NCBI GenBank assembly: GCA_041391925.1
Contig: JAWKNA010000004.1
Location: 62,001 to 126,000, forward strand
Length of the DNA stretch: 64,000 nt
Reading direction: 5' to 3'
From: JBPOFM01 sp041391925
Lineage (GTDB): Bacteria; Bacteroidota; Bacteroidia; Flavobacteriales; Flavobacteriaceae
The notes beneath the pieces are model-generated. The model searched no databases. It had not been told where the DNA came from and worked only from the letters and a program-made list of their open reading frames with translations. The translations under genes were made by a program, and so were the position numbers. Of the stretch, positions 9,496 through 18,145 are shown one piece after another. Every line of letters begins with the position of its first letter. Positions within the stretch are counted from its first letter, which is position 1.

Positions 9496-12411
9496 ATGAA
9501 AACTAAAATTCTATATTTCTTTTTACTGACATCAATATATGCAACAGCACAAATAGGCATTGGTACCACAGACCCAAAAGCTGTGTTGGATATTAAAGCA
9601 ACTAACCAAGCCAATCCTTTATCCACAGATGGAATGCTGGTGCCAAAAATTGACATATTTCCCGCAACAAACCCAGGAGTGGACCAACAAGGGATGCTCG
9701 TTTATCTCACAACAACAGTTGGAGCCAATTCGCAAGGTTTTTATTATTGGGACAATCCAACAACTACTTGGATTCCAATTGGTAATAACAACAATTCTGG
9801 TTGGGGTCTAAATGGGAATATAGGTACCAATCCAGCTTTAAATTTCATCGGAACTACAGATGGTCAAGATGTGGTTTTTAAGAGAAATAATATATTGTCG
9901 GGAAAAATTGCCACTTCAAATACATCTTTTGGCTTTGCCTCACTTCTAACCAATCCTTCTGGAAGTACCGCTTTCGGGAATACCGCTTTGCAGCAAAATT
10001 CTGGAAATAATAATAGTGGATTCGGGAATCAAGTTCTAAGGGCCACAGGAAATGGTGGCTTTAATTCAGGTTTCGGCGCAAATGCTATGCGAAACAATAC
10101 ATCTGGAACTAACAATACAGGAATTGGTTTTGAAGCATTGCTTACAAACACCTCGGGAAATGATAATACCTCAGTGGGTTATAAGGCGGATGTATCGTCA
10201 GACAATTTATCAAATGCTACTGCAATTGGAGCGAAATCTTTGGTTGGGGCTGACAATTCTCTAGTGCTGGGAAGTATAAATGGTGTCAATGGGTCAACCG
10301 CTAATGTCAATGTTGGTATTGGAACAACGACACCAAATAATAAATTGCAACTCAATTCCCCTTCTCCTTTAGAAAATGTTTTTCTGCAATTCTCAAATGC
10401 TGGAACTGGAACAGGGCCTTTTAATGGTTTCTTAGTAGGAATCAACTCCTCAGGTGAGGGTGGATTGGTAAATTTTAGCCATGATAGTATGACGTTTCAG
10501 ACATTAAGTGGCGAGGTTATGCGGATGAATGCAGGCAATGTTGGAATAGGTGTGAATACTCCTTTGGACAAATTACATGTTATTGGAAACATCCGAATGG
10601 TTGACGGAAACCAAGCCGCAGGAAGAGTAATGACTAGTGATGTTAATGGCAGGGCGACATGGCAAAACGCATCAGCCAATGCATGGGGATTGACAGGAAA
10701 TACGGGAACAAATGCAGTGTCAAATTTTATTGGTACAAGTGATGATGTGGATTTGGTTTTCAGACGCAATAATTTAGTTCATGGTAGATTGGGTTTTTCT
10801 AATACAAGTTTTGGCAGAAACACCAATATTGCAGGCTCTGGAAATTCTGCCTTTGGAATGAATGCGATGTCTGGCTCCAACACAAATAGTGGGTGTGCCT
10901 TTGGGTCAGATGCCTTGGTATTTGCTACTGGAGGATCCAACAATGCGTTTGGTTCCAGTTCATTATTTAGAAATACTTCTGGCTCTGAAAATTCTGCTTT
11001 TGGGACATTCTCATTAAATCAAAATACTACAGGAATACAGAACAGCGCATTTGGTAACAAAACATTAGCGAACAACACTACAGGTTCAAGTAATATAGGT
11101 ATTGGCTATGCAGCATTGAATAATAATACTGTTGGTGATAATAATACAGCAGTGGGTTATGAGGCTCTGGTGGATAACGTTTCTTCAAATTCAAACACCG
11201 CCATAGGGCATTTTGCATTGAGAAGAAATTCTACCGGGACTGTAAATACTGCTTTAGGAGCGAGCGCATTGAATAGTAATACTACTGGCACATCTAACAC
11301 TGCGGCTGGCGGAGCTGCATTAAGCGCCAATACTACAGGTAGTTTTAACTCAGCTTTTGGAAGATTTGCTTTATTCAGGTCTCCAACAGGATTTAGTAAT
11401 TCAGCTTTTGGTTATCAATCCCAACAAAACACCACAAGCGGTCAATCCAATTCATCATTTGGTGAATTATCAATGAATAATAATACTACTGGTGGGTTCA
11501 ATACAGCAATGGGTAGACAAGCATTAAGAGTTAACGACACAGGTGGGTTTAACACTGCCTTTGGAGCACTTTCAGATGTTTCAGTAGGTAATTTAACAAA
11601 TGCCACCGCAATTGGGGCTAGGGCAGAAGTAGGAGCGAGCAATAGTTTGGTGCTAGGCAGTATAAATGGCATCAACGGAGCAACTTCGAGTGTAAATGTT
11701 GGTATTGGTACTACAACACCCAATTCTGCTTTGCAAGTGGAAGGAACTGTTACCTTTAATGATAATGCCGACAATGTAGATTTTAGAGTAGAATCATTAA
11801 CCGAACCTAATATGTTACGCGTGGACGCTAGTGACGATGCGGTAAAAATAGGAACTATAGGAGCCACAACATCATTATTGAGAGTTGGGGATGTAACCGG
11901 CGATGGCATACAAATAGGGTCAGCTGAAGTTATAGAAGATGGAGGTGTTAGTATTTTACAGATTAACTCAAATCTTTTGCCTTCAACCGACAATGTAAGA
12001 GATTTAGGTTCGCCAACTTTAAGATGGGATGACGTATTTGCTACCAGTGGAGTTGTCAATACATCAGACAGAAACACCAAAACCAATATTTCTCCATTGA
12101 ATTATGGTTTGAATGAAATATTACAGCTTAATCCAGTGACATTCAACTGGAAAGACAAGCCAAATGGCAAAAGAAAAATAGGTTTTATTGCTCAAGAATT
12201 GCTTCCCATTCTTAACGAAGTTGTTAAAACTGAAGATACCTTTATTGATGAAGATGGACAAGAAGGTATAATAAAAATGGAACGTTTGGGTGTCTACTAT
12301 AGTGATATCATACCGGTTTTAGTTAAAGGCATGCAAGAACAACAGGCTTTAATAGAATCATTACAAAAACGTATTGATGAATTGGAAAAAAAACAATTAC
12401 ATAAAAATTAG
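9496..12411 (+). CDS. YadA-head-like fibre protein with C-terminal S74 intramolecular chaperone
   Basis: A 971-residue exported protein. I prefer ATG 9496 (MKTKILYFFLLTSIYATAQ, a good signal peptide) to the in-frame ATG at 9478. Two modules share an order: a WGLxGNxGTNxxxNFIGT segment, a run of about 14-residue repeats of the form NTTGxxNTAxGxxAL, then an LVLGSINGxNG/VGIGTTTPN segment. The repeats resemble the left-handed beta-roll of YadA heads, so a trimeric stalk is likely. The C terminus is a peptidase_S74 domain: SDRNTK at 857-862 supplies the Ser-Lys dyad (S857, K862) for autocleavage after trimerisation, and GFIAQELLP follows. A coiled coil ends the protein. It sits just after a two-component pair. 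I see no T9SS sorting domain. Confidence 0.88.
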   Translation: MKTKILYFFLLTSIYATAQIGIGTTDPKAVLDIKATNQANPLSTDGMLVPKIDIFPATNPGVDQQGMLVYLTTTVGANSQGFYYWDNPTTTWIPIGNNNNSGWGLNGNIGTNPALNFIGTTDGQDVVFKRNNILSGKIATSNTSFGFASLLTNPSGSTAFGNTALQQNSGNNNSGFGNQVLRATGNGGFNSGFGANAMRNNTSGTNNTGIGFEALLTNTSGNDNTSVGYKADVSSDNLSNATAIGAKSLVGADNSLVLGSINGVNGSTANVNVGIGTTTPNNKLQLNSPSPLENVFLQFSNAGTGTGPFNGFLVGINSSGEGGLVNFSHDSMTFQTLSGEVMRMNAGNVGIGVNTPLDKLHVIGNIRMVDGNQAAGRVMTSDVNGRATWQNASANAWGLTGNTGTNAVSNFIGTSDDVDLVFRRNNLVHGRLGFSNTSFGRNTNIAGSGNSAFGMNAMSGSNTNSGCAFGSDALVFATGGSNNAFGSSSLFRNTSGSENSAFGTFSLNQNTTGIQNSAFGNKTLANNTTGSSNIGIGYAALNNNTVGDNNTAVGYEALVDNVSSNSNTAIGHFALRRNSTGTVNTALGASALNSNTTGTSNTAAGGAALSANTTGSFNSAFGRFALFRSPTGFSNSAFGYQSQQNTTSGQSNSSFGELSMNNNTTGGFNTAMGRQALRVNDTGGFNTAFGALSDVSVGNLTNATAIGARAEVGASNSLVLGSINGINGATSSVNVGIGTTTPNSALQVEGTVTFNDNADNVDFRVESLTEPNMLRVDASDDAVKIGTIGATTSLLRVGDVTGDGIQIGSAEVIEDGGVSILQINSNLLPSTDNVRDLGSPTLRWDDVFATSGVVNTSDRNTKTNISPLNYGLNEILQLNPVTFNWKDKPNGKRKIGFIAQELLPILNEVVKTEDTFIDEDGQEGIIKMERLGVYYSDIIPVLVKGMQEQQALIESLQKRIDELEKKQLHKN

Positions 12412-12456
12412 TTAGAGTTCTTAAACAAACCACTTTCTACTTTTAAAGAATTAATG

Positions 12457-12464
12457 TAATTTTG
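12457..12464 (+). promoter_or_regulatory. -7 box upstream of the YqeY-like gene
   Basis: TAATTTTG matches the Bacteroidota -7 consensus TAnnTTTG and lies about 24 bp before the likely ATG at 12488. The -33 element is not obvious. Confidence 0.5.
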
Positions 12465-12487
12465 CAGCTCATAAAAATCGAATGGTT

Positions 12488-12937
12488 ATGAGTTTACAAA
12501 ACGACATTATGACTGCCATGAAAGTCGCAATGAAAGACAAAGACCAAATGGCTTTAGCAGCCTTGCGTGCCGTAAAATCTGAAATCTTATTGGCTCAAAC
12601 AGAAACGGGCTCAAAAGAAGAAATTACGGAAGAGCAAGAAATAAAGATACTTTCCAAACTTGTAAAGCAGCGTAAAGACAGCGCAGCTATATTCTCTCAA
12701 CAAAATAGAGCAGATTTGGCTGAACCAGAATTGGCTCAAGCAGAAATCATTAGTCAGTTCTTACCAGCACAATTGTCAGAATCTGAAATAGAAAAAGTGG
12801 TAGTGGATACCATTGCAAAAGTTGGAGCAGAAGGTATGAAGGATATGGGTAAGGTCATGGGCATCGTCAATCAACAATTGGCAGGAAAAGCGGATGGAAA
12901 AACTATATCTACGATTGTCAAAGCAAAACTTACATAG
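12488..12937 (+). CDS. GatB/YqeY domain protein
   Basis: A 149-residue helical protein of the YqeY family, which resembles the tail domain of GatB and of some glutaminyl-tRNA synthetases that binds tRNA. The chosen start gives MSLQNDIMTAMKVAMKDKD, the usual opening of the family; an in-frame ATG two codons upstream is possible. Diagnostic segments are LAALRAVKSEI, KQRKDSAAIF, a linker with SQFLPAQLSE, and MGKVMGIVNQQLAGKADG. It is thought to act in tRNA-dependent amidation or tRNA quality control, but the cellular role is not settled. In related genomes this gene usually follows ftsZ directly. Here 5.8 kb separates them. Confidence 0.92.
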   Translation: MSLQNDIMTAMKVAMKDKDQMALAALRAVKSEILLAQTETGSKEEITEEQEIKILSKLVKQRKDSAAIFSQQNRADLAEPELAQAEIISQFLPAQLSESEIEKVVVDTIAKVGAEGMKDMGKVMGIVNQQLAGKADGKTISTIVKAKLT

Positions 12938-12946
12938 ATAAATCTC

Positions 12947-12954
12947 TATATTTG
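12947..12954 (+). promoter_or_regulatory. -7 box of the tRNA-Arg gene
   Basis: TATATTTG is a perfect TAnnTTTG box. It ends 12 bp before the first tRNA base, giving a short 5' leader for RNase P to remove. Confidence 0.6.
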
Positions 12955-12966
12955 CAATTATCAAAT

Positions 12967-13040
12967 GGCCGCGTGGCGCAACTGAATAGCGCACTGGATT
13001 TCGGCTCCAGCGGTTGTGGGTTTGAATCCCTCCGCGGTCA
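12967..13040 (+). tRNA. tRNA-Arg (anticodon UCG)
   Basis: A 74-nt cloverleaf read by eye. Acceptor stem GGCCGCG (12967-12973) pairs with CGCGGTC (13033-13039), with one G-U pair and discriminator A. The D arm is GCGC/GCGC. The anticodon stem CTGGA/TCCAG encloses TTTCGGC, so the anticodon is TCG, reading CGN arginine codons. The T arm GTGGG/CCCTC has one T-T mismatch around loop TTTGAAT. CCA is not encoded. Confidence 0.93.
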
Positions 13041-13064
13041 CGAATAAACTGTTCAATACGGAAA

Positions 13065-13092
13065 AACGCCAAACTTGTTTGAGCGTTTTTTT
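13065..13092 (+). terminator. Terminator after tRNA-Arg (copy 1)
   Basis: AACGCCAAA, a 4-nt loop CTTG, then TTTG-A-GCGTT: a 9-bp stem with one bulged A followed by a T run. It begins 25 bp after the tRNA. Confidence 0.75.
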
Positions 13093-13144
13093 GTTTGAAC
13101 TGTTTTCAAAGCGGAGCTTTGAGGGAACTACAATCCCGTATCAA

Positions 13145-13181
13145 AACGCCAAACTTGCTTGAGCGTTTTTTTTTTTTTTTT
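13145..13181 (+). terminator. Terminator, near-identical second copy
   Basis: The same hairpin as copy 1 with a T-to-C change, followed by an uninterrupted T tract of about 16. It lies in a duplicated block of roughly 50 bp that also repeats the downstream TTGAACTRTTTTCAA. Confidence 0.65.
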
Positions 13182-13343
13182 GAACTATTTTCAATCCCGA
13201 TAGTAAAGGAGGAACGCTTTGTACGACTCCTTTCCTTTAAAAATAGAATGAGTTGCATCGACACTCATTTTTCTTTTGTATATTTAATCCTCTCAAACCC
13301 TACTTCCCTCACAATGTTAAGTTTAAAGTAACGTTATGTATTC

Positions 13344-14195
13344 ATGACTGCTATCCTACTTTTAGAGCAATTTACCTTTGGTGGTAAACTCATCCTTGGA
13401 ATTTTCTTTGCCATTTTGTGTGTGATGCTTTTGAGTTTTGCATTGAAAATGGTAGAAATGGGATATGTCATTCGTAATAAAAGACCTTTTTATGTCTACA
13501 ATCCATTCTTTTTAAGAAAACTAAATGCATCACAAAAAAAAATAGTACTGAATCAATTCACGTTCTATAAGAAGTTGTCACCAAAACATCAAGAATATTT
13601 TGAACATCGAGTGGCGTCCTTCATTAAGGACAAAAAGTTTGTGGGTAGGGAAGGCCTTTTGGTTACTGAAGAGATGAAAGTTTTGATTTCTTCCACTGCA
13701 GTCATGCTGACCTTTGGATTTAGGGATTTTTATATCGGCCTCATTAGCAATATTTTTATCTATCCCGATGAGTTTTACTCTTTGGCCAATGAGAGTTATC
13801 ATAAAGGAGAATTCAATCCAAAACTGGAAACATTGGTACTCTCTTGGAAAGATTTTAAAAAGGGTTTTGAAAACGATACCGATAAGATCAATTTGGGAAT
13901 ACATGAATTTGCACATGCCATACACCTCAATAGCATTAAGGAGCGTGATGTAAGCTCAACCATCTTCTCTGATTCGTTTCAGGAATTGACCGAGTTGCTT
14001 TCACATGAAGAAGGTTTGAGAAAAGCATTGATTGAATCCAAATATTTTCGTGAATACGCCTATACCAATCAGTTTGAATTTCTAGCGGTCATTATTGAAA
14101 CCTTCATCGAATCGCCATCCGAATTTCGTTCACAGTTTCCTGAAATCTATGATAAAACCAAGCAAATGCTTAATTTTAACTTTGCAGGATATTAA
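13344..14195 (+). CDS. MtfA-like zinc-dependent peptidase
   Basis: A 283-residue protein with one N-terminal membrane helix (about 10-32) and a metallopeptidase domain of the MtfA family. The zinc-binding HExxH motif is HEFAH at residues 187-191, inside the gluzincin-like segment NLGIHEFAHAIH. The family segments IYPDEFY and LSWKDFKKGF are upstream of it, and FEFLAVIIETFIESP near the C terminus supplies a likely third ligand. Escherichia coli MtfA binds the glucose-PTS repressor Mlc and has aminopeptidase activity. The role in Bacteroidota, which generally lack that circuit, is unknown. It is transcribed alone or with the following lyase gene 29 bp downstream. Confidence 0.85.
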   Translation: MTAILLLEQFTFGGKLILGIFFAILCVMLLSFALKMVEMGYVIRNKRPFYVYNPFFLRKLNASQKKIVLNQFTFYKKLSPKHQEYFEHRVASFIKDKKFVGREGLLVTEEMKVLISSTAVMLTFGFRDFYIGLISNIFIYPDEFYSLANESYHKGEFNPKLETLVLSWKDFKKGFENDTDKINLGIHEFAHAIHLNSIKERDVSSTIFSDSFQELTELLSHEEGLRKALIESKYFREYAYTNQFEFLAVIIETFIESPSEFRSQFPEIYDKTKQMLNFNFAGY

Positions 14196-14224
14196 ATTCG
14201 GATAAATTCATTTACATCTAAGGG

Positions 14225-15166
14225 ATGACTAAAAAAGAACTTATTGATTGCCATACACATATTTCTCCATTTATCCATAACACACCTATCTTATCTTCAA
14301 AATTGATTAATGAAATGGTGGATGCCGAAGTGGTATTCAAATGTGAAAACTTCCAAAAAATGGGAGCCTTCAAAATGCGTGGAGCAACCAATGCCATTAT
14401 GCAATTGAATGCATCGCAAAAAGAAAAAGGAGTTATCACCCATTCTTCTGGCAATTTTGCACAAGCATTGTCATTGGCAGCTAAAAGTCTAAATGTCAAA
14501 GCCCACATTGTGATGCCAGAAAATGCACCAAAAGTTAAAGTGGAAGCGGTAAAAAGTTACGGTGGCATCATCACACTATGCGAATCTACCATTGAAGCTA
14601 GGGAAAATGCATCAGAAAAAATTGTAGCTGAAACAGGCGCAACTTTTATACATCCTTCAAACAATAAGGATGTAATAATAGGAAACAGTACTGCTTCACT
14701 CGAATTGTTGAAAGATCACCCAGATTTAAATTATGTGGTGGCACCTGTCGGAGGAGGAGGTCTTATTGCAGGAACTGCTTTAGCAGCCCATTTTTTTGGA
14801 ACTGGTTGTAAAGTGATTGGCGCAGAGCCTAAAGCTGTTGATGACGCATTCCGATCGCTTCAAAGTGGTAAAATTGAAAAAAATGAATTAACCAATACCA
14901 TTGCTGACGGTTTACGGACTCATTTGGGAGATATCAATTTTCCAATCATTCAAAAATATGTTGAAAGCATCATCACTGTTGAAGAAGAAGAAATTGTTAC
15001 AGCCATGCGATTGATTTATGAACGTCTGAAGATAGTTGTAGAACCTTCCAGTGCTGTTGCATTAGCAGCTGTTTTGAGACAAAAGGAGCTTTTTAAAAAG
15101 AAAAAAATCGGAGTGATACTTTCCGGTGGGAATGTCGATTTAAGTCGCTTGCCCTTTACAGGATAA
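14225..15166 (+). CDS. PLP-dependent threonine/serine dehydratase or serine racemase family enzyme
   Basis: A 313-residue fold-type II PLP enzyme. The Schiff-base lysine is K50 in GAFKMRGA, the phosphate-binding glycine loop is GGGGL (176-180), and SSGNFAQAL is the substrate-contacting loop. SGGNVDL near the end is typical of the family. The short length, with no C-terminal ACT-like domain, places it near serine racemase, L-threo-3-hydroxyaspartate ammonia-lyase and catabolic threonine dehydratase rather than biosynthetic IlvA. The exact substrate cannot be decided from sequence. It is cytoplasmic and lies 29 bp downstream of the MtfA-like gene on the same strand. Confidence 0.85.
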   Translation: MTKKELIDCHTHISPFIHNTPILSSKLINEMVDAEVVFKCENFQKMGAFKMRGATNAIMQLNASQKEKGVITHSSGNFAQALSLAAKSLNVKAHIVMPENAPKVKVEAVKSYGGIITLCESTIEARENASEKIVAETGATFIHPSNNKDVIIGNSTASLELLKDHPDLNYVVAPVGGGGLIAGTALAAHFFGTGCKVIGAEPKAVDDAFRSLQSGKIEKNELTNTIADGLRTHLGDINFPIIQKYVESIITVEEEEIVTAMRLIYERLKIVVEPSSAVALAAVLRQKELFKKKKIGVILSGGNVDLSRLPFTG

Positions 15167-15189
15167 TGTAATGTTTGTTCGGTATAAAA

Positions 15190-15217
15190 AAACCTTCAAA
15201 TAGCTACTTGAAGGTTT
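15190..15217 (-). terminator. Intrinsic terminator, minus strand
   Basis: A 10-bp stem AAACCTTCAA/TTGAAGGTTT with an 8-nt loop. On the minus strand it is followed by a T tract, so it mainly ends the outer-membrane barrel gene. It may also slow plus-strand transcription from the lyase gene. Confidence 0.8.
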
Positions 15218-15242
15218 GATAAATATTTACTTTTCAACACTT

Positions 15243-15815
15243 TTAAAGTTTGAAAACGCCCTGTAAAAAGAATTGATAATGATTATTGTCGTATTGACGT
15301 GAATCTGCATCGATGGCAAATTTAGCCATGGAACCTAAACGGATACCTACATTATCACTGACCCAAACCACAGTACCAAGTACAACATTAGCTGATATAT
15401 TTAGTTCTTCAATATTAAAAATCCCTACTCCAGTTCCCACGTAAAGGTTCAGCCAATCAGTATTACTGAACAGAAGGTCATCAAAGTAATATTTTAAAGT
15501 TGTGTTTGTTGAGAAATAAAACAAATCCTTGTCTGGTGTTCCATTATCAATAAATTCACTTTCTTTAAATCCATTAAGGGAAACATCTTGTTCAATGTAA
15601 AGAAATGGTATCCATTTACGCTCAATTGATACAGCAAGAGGCTGTCTAAAAGCAAAACGGTCGGAATTGTCATTCAAATCCTCAAATGGGTTACGTGTCC
15701 CAAAATTGGCAACAGTATTGACGCCAACGCTCAATAACCAATCGTTGCCTGGGTTTTGAGCCTGTGTTACAAACCCTAAAAGTGATACAAATAGTATAAG
15801 GATTACCTTTTTCAT
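15243..15815 (-). CDS. Small outer-membrane beta-barrel protein
   Basis: A 190-residue protein starting MKKVILILF at 15815; an ATG six codons upstream is less likely because it puts charge before the signal peptide. The signal peptide ends near FVTQAQ. The rest alternates short amphipathic strands, such as LFYFSTNTTLKYYFDD, WLNLYVGTGVGIFNI, NVGIRLGSMAKFAI and HYQFFLQGVFKL, and ends in an aromatic-hydrophobic strand. This is the pattern of OmpW/OmpX-like eight-stranded barrels. Function is unknown. It lies about 90 bp downstream of the nucleotidyltransferase gene on the same strand and has its own terminator, so it could be the last gene of the peptide cassette or independent. Confidence 0.75.
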   Translation of the reverse strand: MKKVILILFVSLLGFVTQAQNPGNDWLLSVGVNTVANFGTRNPFEDLNDNSDRFAFRQPLAVSIERKWIPFLYIEQDVSLNGFKESEFIDNGTPDKDLFYFSTNTTLKYYFDDLLFSNTDWLNLYVGTGVGIFNIEELNISANVVLGTVVWVSDNVGIRLGSMAKFAIDADSRQYDNNHYQFFLQGVFKL

Positions 15816-15903
15816 AAAAAAAACTTTAATCAAAAATAGACTATTACTTCAATATAACAAAAATAGCAATAAATTTTTTAAACGAATTTTTACAAATCCT
15901 TTT

Positions 15904-16938
15904 TCAGAGTTTGTTTTTTATGACATGCTCACGATAACTTTTATTGAAAAAAAAGAGTAGAAATCGCTCCTGAATTCCCACTGAAAGAGATTTCATTTTG
16001 AATATCCAGCTTCCCAATTTTGGAAACTTTAATTTCAGGAGAAACATTTTTTTGTGAAGATGCAAGTTGAAATCTGATTTCGTAGGACCAATAGATGGGC
16101 AAAAAATCGATGCCAAACCCAAAAATCGCAAACAATGCTTTTCAGTGGACAGCTCGTTAAGCAATTCTTTTTTCTCTGGTAAATTAGCATTCAAAACATC
16201 ATACAAACCTTTCAATTTTAGAACATTATAATAATAGGAACCATCATTAATCTGTTGTCCTAATATAGCATTCCAAATACTATGGTTTGAATTGGGAATT
16301 GCAACGCCATTATTGAATTCCTTGTTCGTCAAAAGTAAATCTTTATCAATAAGGTGATTATAAGTATGTTTTAAAAGTTGACTGTGAAGTTCTACTGCTG
16401 CTAAGCGTGTTTTAGAGATTTGGCGAGGTAAATGTCTATAATTTTTGACTTCGTAATTAAACTCTATAAACTGAGAATACCCTTCTTTTACTAGCAATTC
16501 AAAAGCAAAATCCAAATCCTTGGATGCAATGAGAATGTCAATGTCACCTATCATTCGCTCACCGATATCTTTAAAATAATTTCCGGCCAAAAGTGCGACA
16601 CCTTTTACAAATACGTGGTCTATTTGATTCCTTTCGAATAGTTTAGAAATTTGTTGGACTTCATTCAATAAGCTACGATTTCGGTTTCGATTGAGTTCTG
16701 TCAGTTCTTCAAGATATAATTTCAGATCTTCTGGAAGACAACCCAAAAGAGACTTTTGTTGAAGCCTACAAAATACACTGGTCAGAACAAGATGTTTACT
16801 GGCAACGGACACAATGGAGTCCCAATCCATAGCATTGCTGAGTAAATGTTGCTTTAAAACTGCATCGGAAGTTTCAAAATTCAAAATATCAACAATAAGC
16901 TGTATGGTTTGGCGCTGTGACTGTGATTTTTTTGGCAA
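15904..16938 (-). CDS. Nucleotidyltransferase family protein (NTP_transf_5-like)
   Basis: A 344-residue protein of the uncharacterised nucleotidyltransferase family. A helical N-terminal region (1-105) is followed by the nucleotidyltransferase core: VKGVALLAGNYF, then GERMIGDIDILI with the metal-binding DxD pair D132/D134. ELHSQLLKHTY supplies a further conserved block. Members often sit in gene clusters for phosphorylated lasso peptides and in HPr-kinase-related systems. That fits the kinase-like gene 51 bp upstream on the same strand. The substrate is unknown; it could transfer a nucleotide to a peptide or to a phosphorylated intermediate. Classification comes from motifs and context only. 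Confidence 0.75.
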   Translation of the reverse strand: MPKKSQSQRQTIQLIVDILNFETSDAVLKQHLLSNAMDWDSIVSVASKHLVLTSVFCRLQQKSLLGCLPEDLKLYLEELTELNRNRNRSLLNEVQQISKLFERNQIDHVFVKGVALLAGNYFKDIGERMIGDIDILIASKDLDFAFELLVKEGYSQFIEFNYEVKNYRHLPRQISKTRLAAVELHSQLLKHTYNHLIDKDLLLTNKEFNNGVAIPNSNHSIWNAILGQQINDGSYYYNVLKLKGLYDVLNANLPEKKELLNELSTEKHCLRFLGLASIFCPSIGPTKSDFNLHLHKKMFLLKLKFPKLGSWIFKMKSLSVGIQERFLLFFFNKSYREHVIKNKL

Positions 16939-16989
16939 TATCTATAATTTAATGTAACTAAATTAAGTAAAGAATCGATAGTCCGGTAA

Positions 16990-18126
16990 TTATAATGCAA
17001 ATAATTCTTTGAATTTTGCTATTGCGAAATCATTGTCATTATAGGTCAATTCATAAAATTTTAAATTGCTTAACCAGTCGAGGAATTTTTTTGAATGCTC
17101 AGATTTTGGTGAAATCCAAGAATCAGGAATAAAAGTCTGTAAAATTGTTTCGGAAGTTGCTTTACACAGTTCATTCAAACTGTTTTCGGAATATTTTACT
17201 CTCACTAGCTTATGACATTCAAACTGTTTTTGGGAGCTTTTGAATGGTTTAGAAGGCGGTAAATATTTTACCGTAATCGGTTTGGAATTACTTTTTTGAG
17301 ATTTCAATGATTTAAAATCCTCAAATAAATCTTCAATGGTTTTAAAAGCGCCTTTCTTTATCGAAATAGCTGCTGGAAATCGGTAAAGTTGCTGATTTTT
17401 AGCCAACATTGGCGTAAAATCATCTGCTAAAAGATCAAATCCATGGGCCATAAGCAATGCGGACAATGTGCTCTTTCCGTTACCAGAATCGCCAATGATC
17501 ATAATGGCTTCTTCCTCGTTACAAACTGTTGATGCATGAAAGGTTGCCAGCCAATCCGATTCGGAGTTATCATAAATGGAAGTAACTAGCTCCATGGCAA
17601 ATTTGCCCTGCAAAAAATGAAAACTTGCCATATTATAACTGCCTATAAAAGATTTGTTCTTAAATAAATAAAGTAGTCCATGGTCATCAAAAATATCAAA
17701 GACTGTTTTTGCGCTCTTAGAATCTTTAATCAAAGCATGTTGCAGATATGGGTGTATGAGTTGTGAAAGCTTCTCAGACCCATAATTTATAACGATACTC
17801 GAGTTGTCAAAGTTATATTGGTGAGAGAATTTGGGAGATGGTATTTTAGAGATTGATTCCTTACGTTCAAGAGTATGATTTTCGGGATTTAAATCATCCA
17901 AAAAACAAGAGAAATCAGTAAAGTAAGATTTGGCTTCGTTTTCTGAAATATTAAAATATTCTTGGAGTTGTTGAATAAATGTTTCTTTGTTTTGGGATTC
18001 AAAGAAAAAAGACAACAAACGATAAGTTGTAGCAGAAATGACTACGTAACTATTTGACCTCTCAAACCAAAGCACATAGTTGTTTCCAATTTTTTGTGTG
18101 TGTTTTGGGGCCAATTCTGCCTTCAA
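16990..18126 (-). CDS. PqqD-like domain fused to HPr-kinase-like serine kinase
   Basis: A 378-residue protein starting with TTG at 18126. Residues about 10-85 read as a PqqD/RiPP-recognition-like domain: a beta hairpin with NSYVVISATTYRLLSFF, then helices including FIQQLQEYFNISENEAKSYFTDF. Residues about 105-378 resemble HprK: the P-loop GDSGNGKST is at 212-220 and LLADDF follows with D235/D236, but the HPr-recognition half is missing. HprK-like enzymes with separate PqqD-like proteins phosphorylate precursor peptides in paeninodin-type lasso clusters. Here the two parts appear fused. It lies 19 bp downstream of a 52-codon peptide gene, its likely substrate. The PqqD assignment is my reading of the fold pattern. 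Confidence 0.72.
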   Translation of the reverse strand: MKAELAPKHTQKIGNNYVLWFERSNSYVVISATTYRLLSFFFESQNKETFIQQLQEYFNISENEAKSYFTDFSCFLDDLNPENHTLERKESISKIPSPKFSHQYNFDNSSIVINYGSEKLSQLIHPYLQHALIKDSKSAKTVFDIFDDHGLLYLFKNKSFIGSYNMASFHFLQGKFAMELVTSIYDNSESDWLATFHASTVCNEEEAIMIIGDSGNGKSTLSALLMAHGFDLLADDFTPMLAKNQQLYRFPAAISIKKGAFKTIEDLFEDFKSLKSQKSNSKPITVKYLPPSKPFKSSQKQFECHKLVRVKYSENSLNELCKATSETILQTFIPDSWISPKSEHSKKFLDWLSNLKFYELTYNDNDFAIAKFKELFAL

Positions 18127-18145
18127 AATAAATAATGTAATTTAA

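Larger units (their letters stand above)
13041..13343 (+). other. Intergenic region between tRNA-Arg and the MtfA-like gene
   Basis: It holds the two copies of the tRNA terminator block and a third weak hairpin, AATGAGT/ACTCATT (13247-13253 with 13263-13269), followed by T. The open frame at 13095-13331 runs through both repeat copies, a long T tract and this hairpin, and encodes no recognisable protein. I see no gene here. Confidence 0.6.

Noticed and set aside
9496..12411. Prophage tail-spike gene
   Set aside because: The S74 domain suggested phage, but there is a signal peptide, and no other phage gene or attachment site lies around it.
13095..13331. 78-codon open frame after the tRNA gene
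   Set aside because: It runs through both terminator copies, a T tract of about 16 and another hairpin, and its translation has no protein-like pattern beyond poly-Phe.
16990..18126. True HPr kinase/phosphorylase of the PTS
   Set aside because: Only the P-loop core resembles HprK; the N-terminal half looks like a PqqD domain, and no HPr or PTS gene is near.
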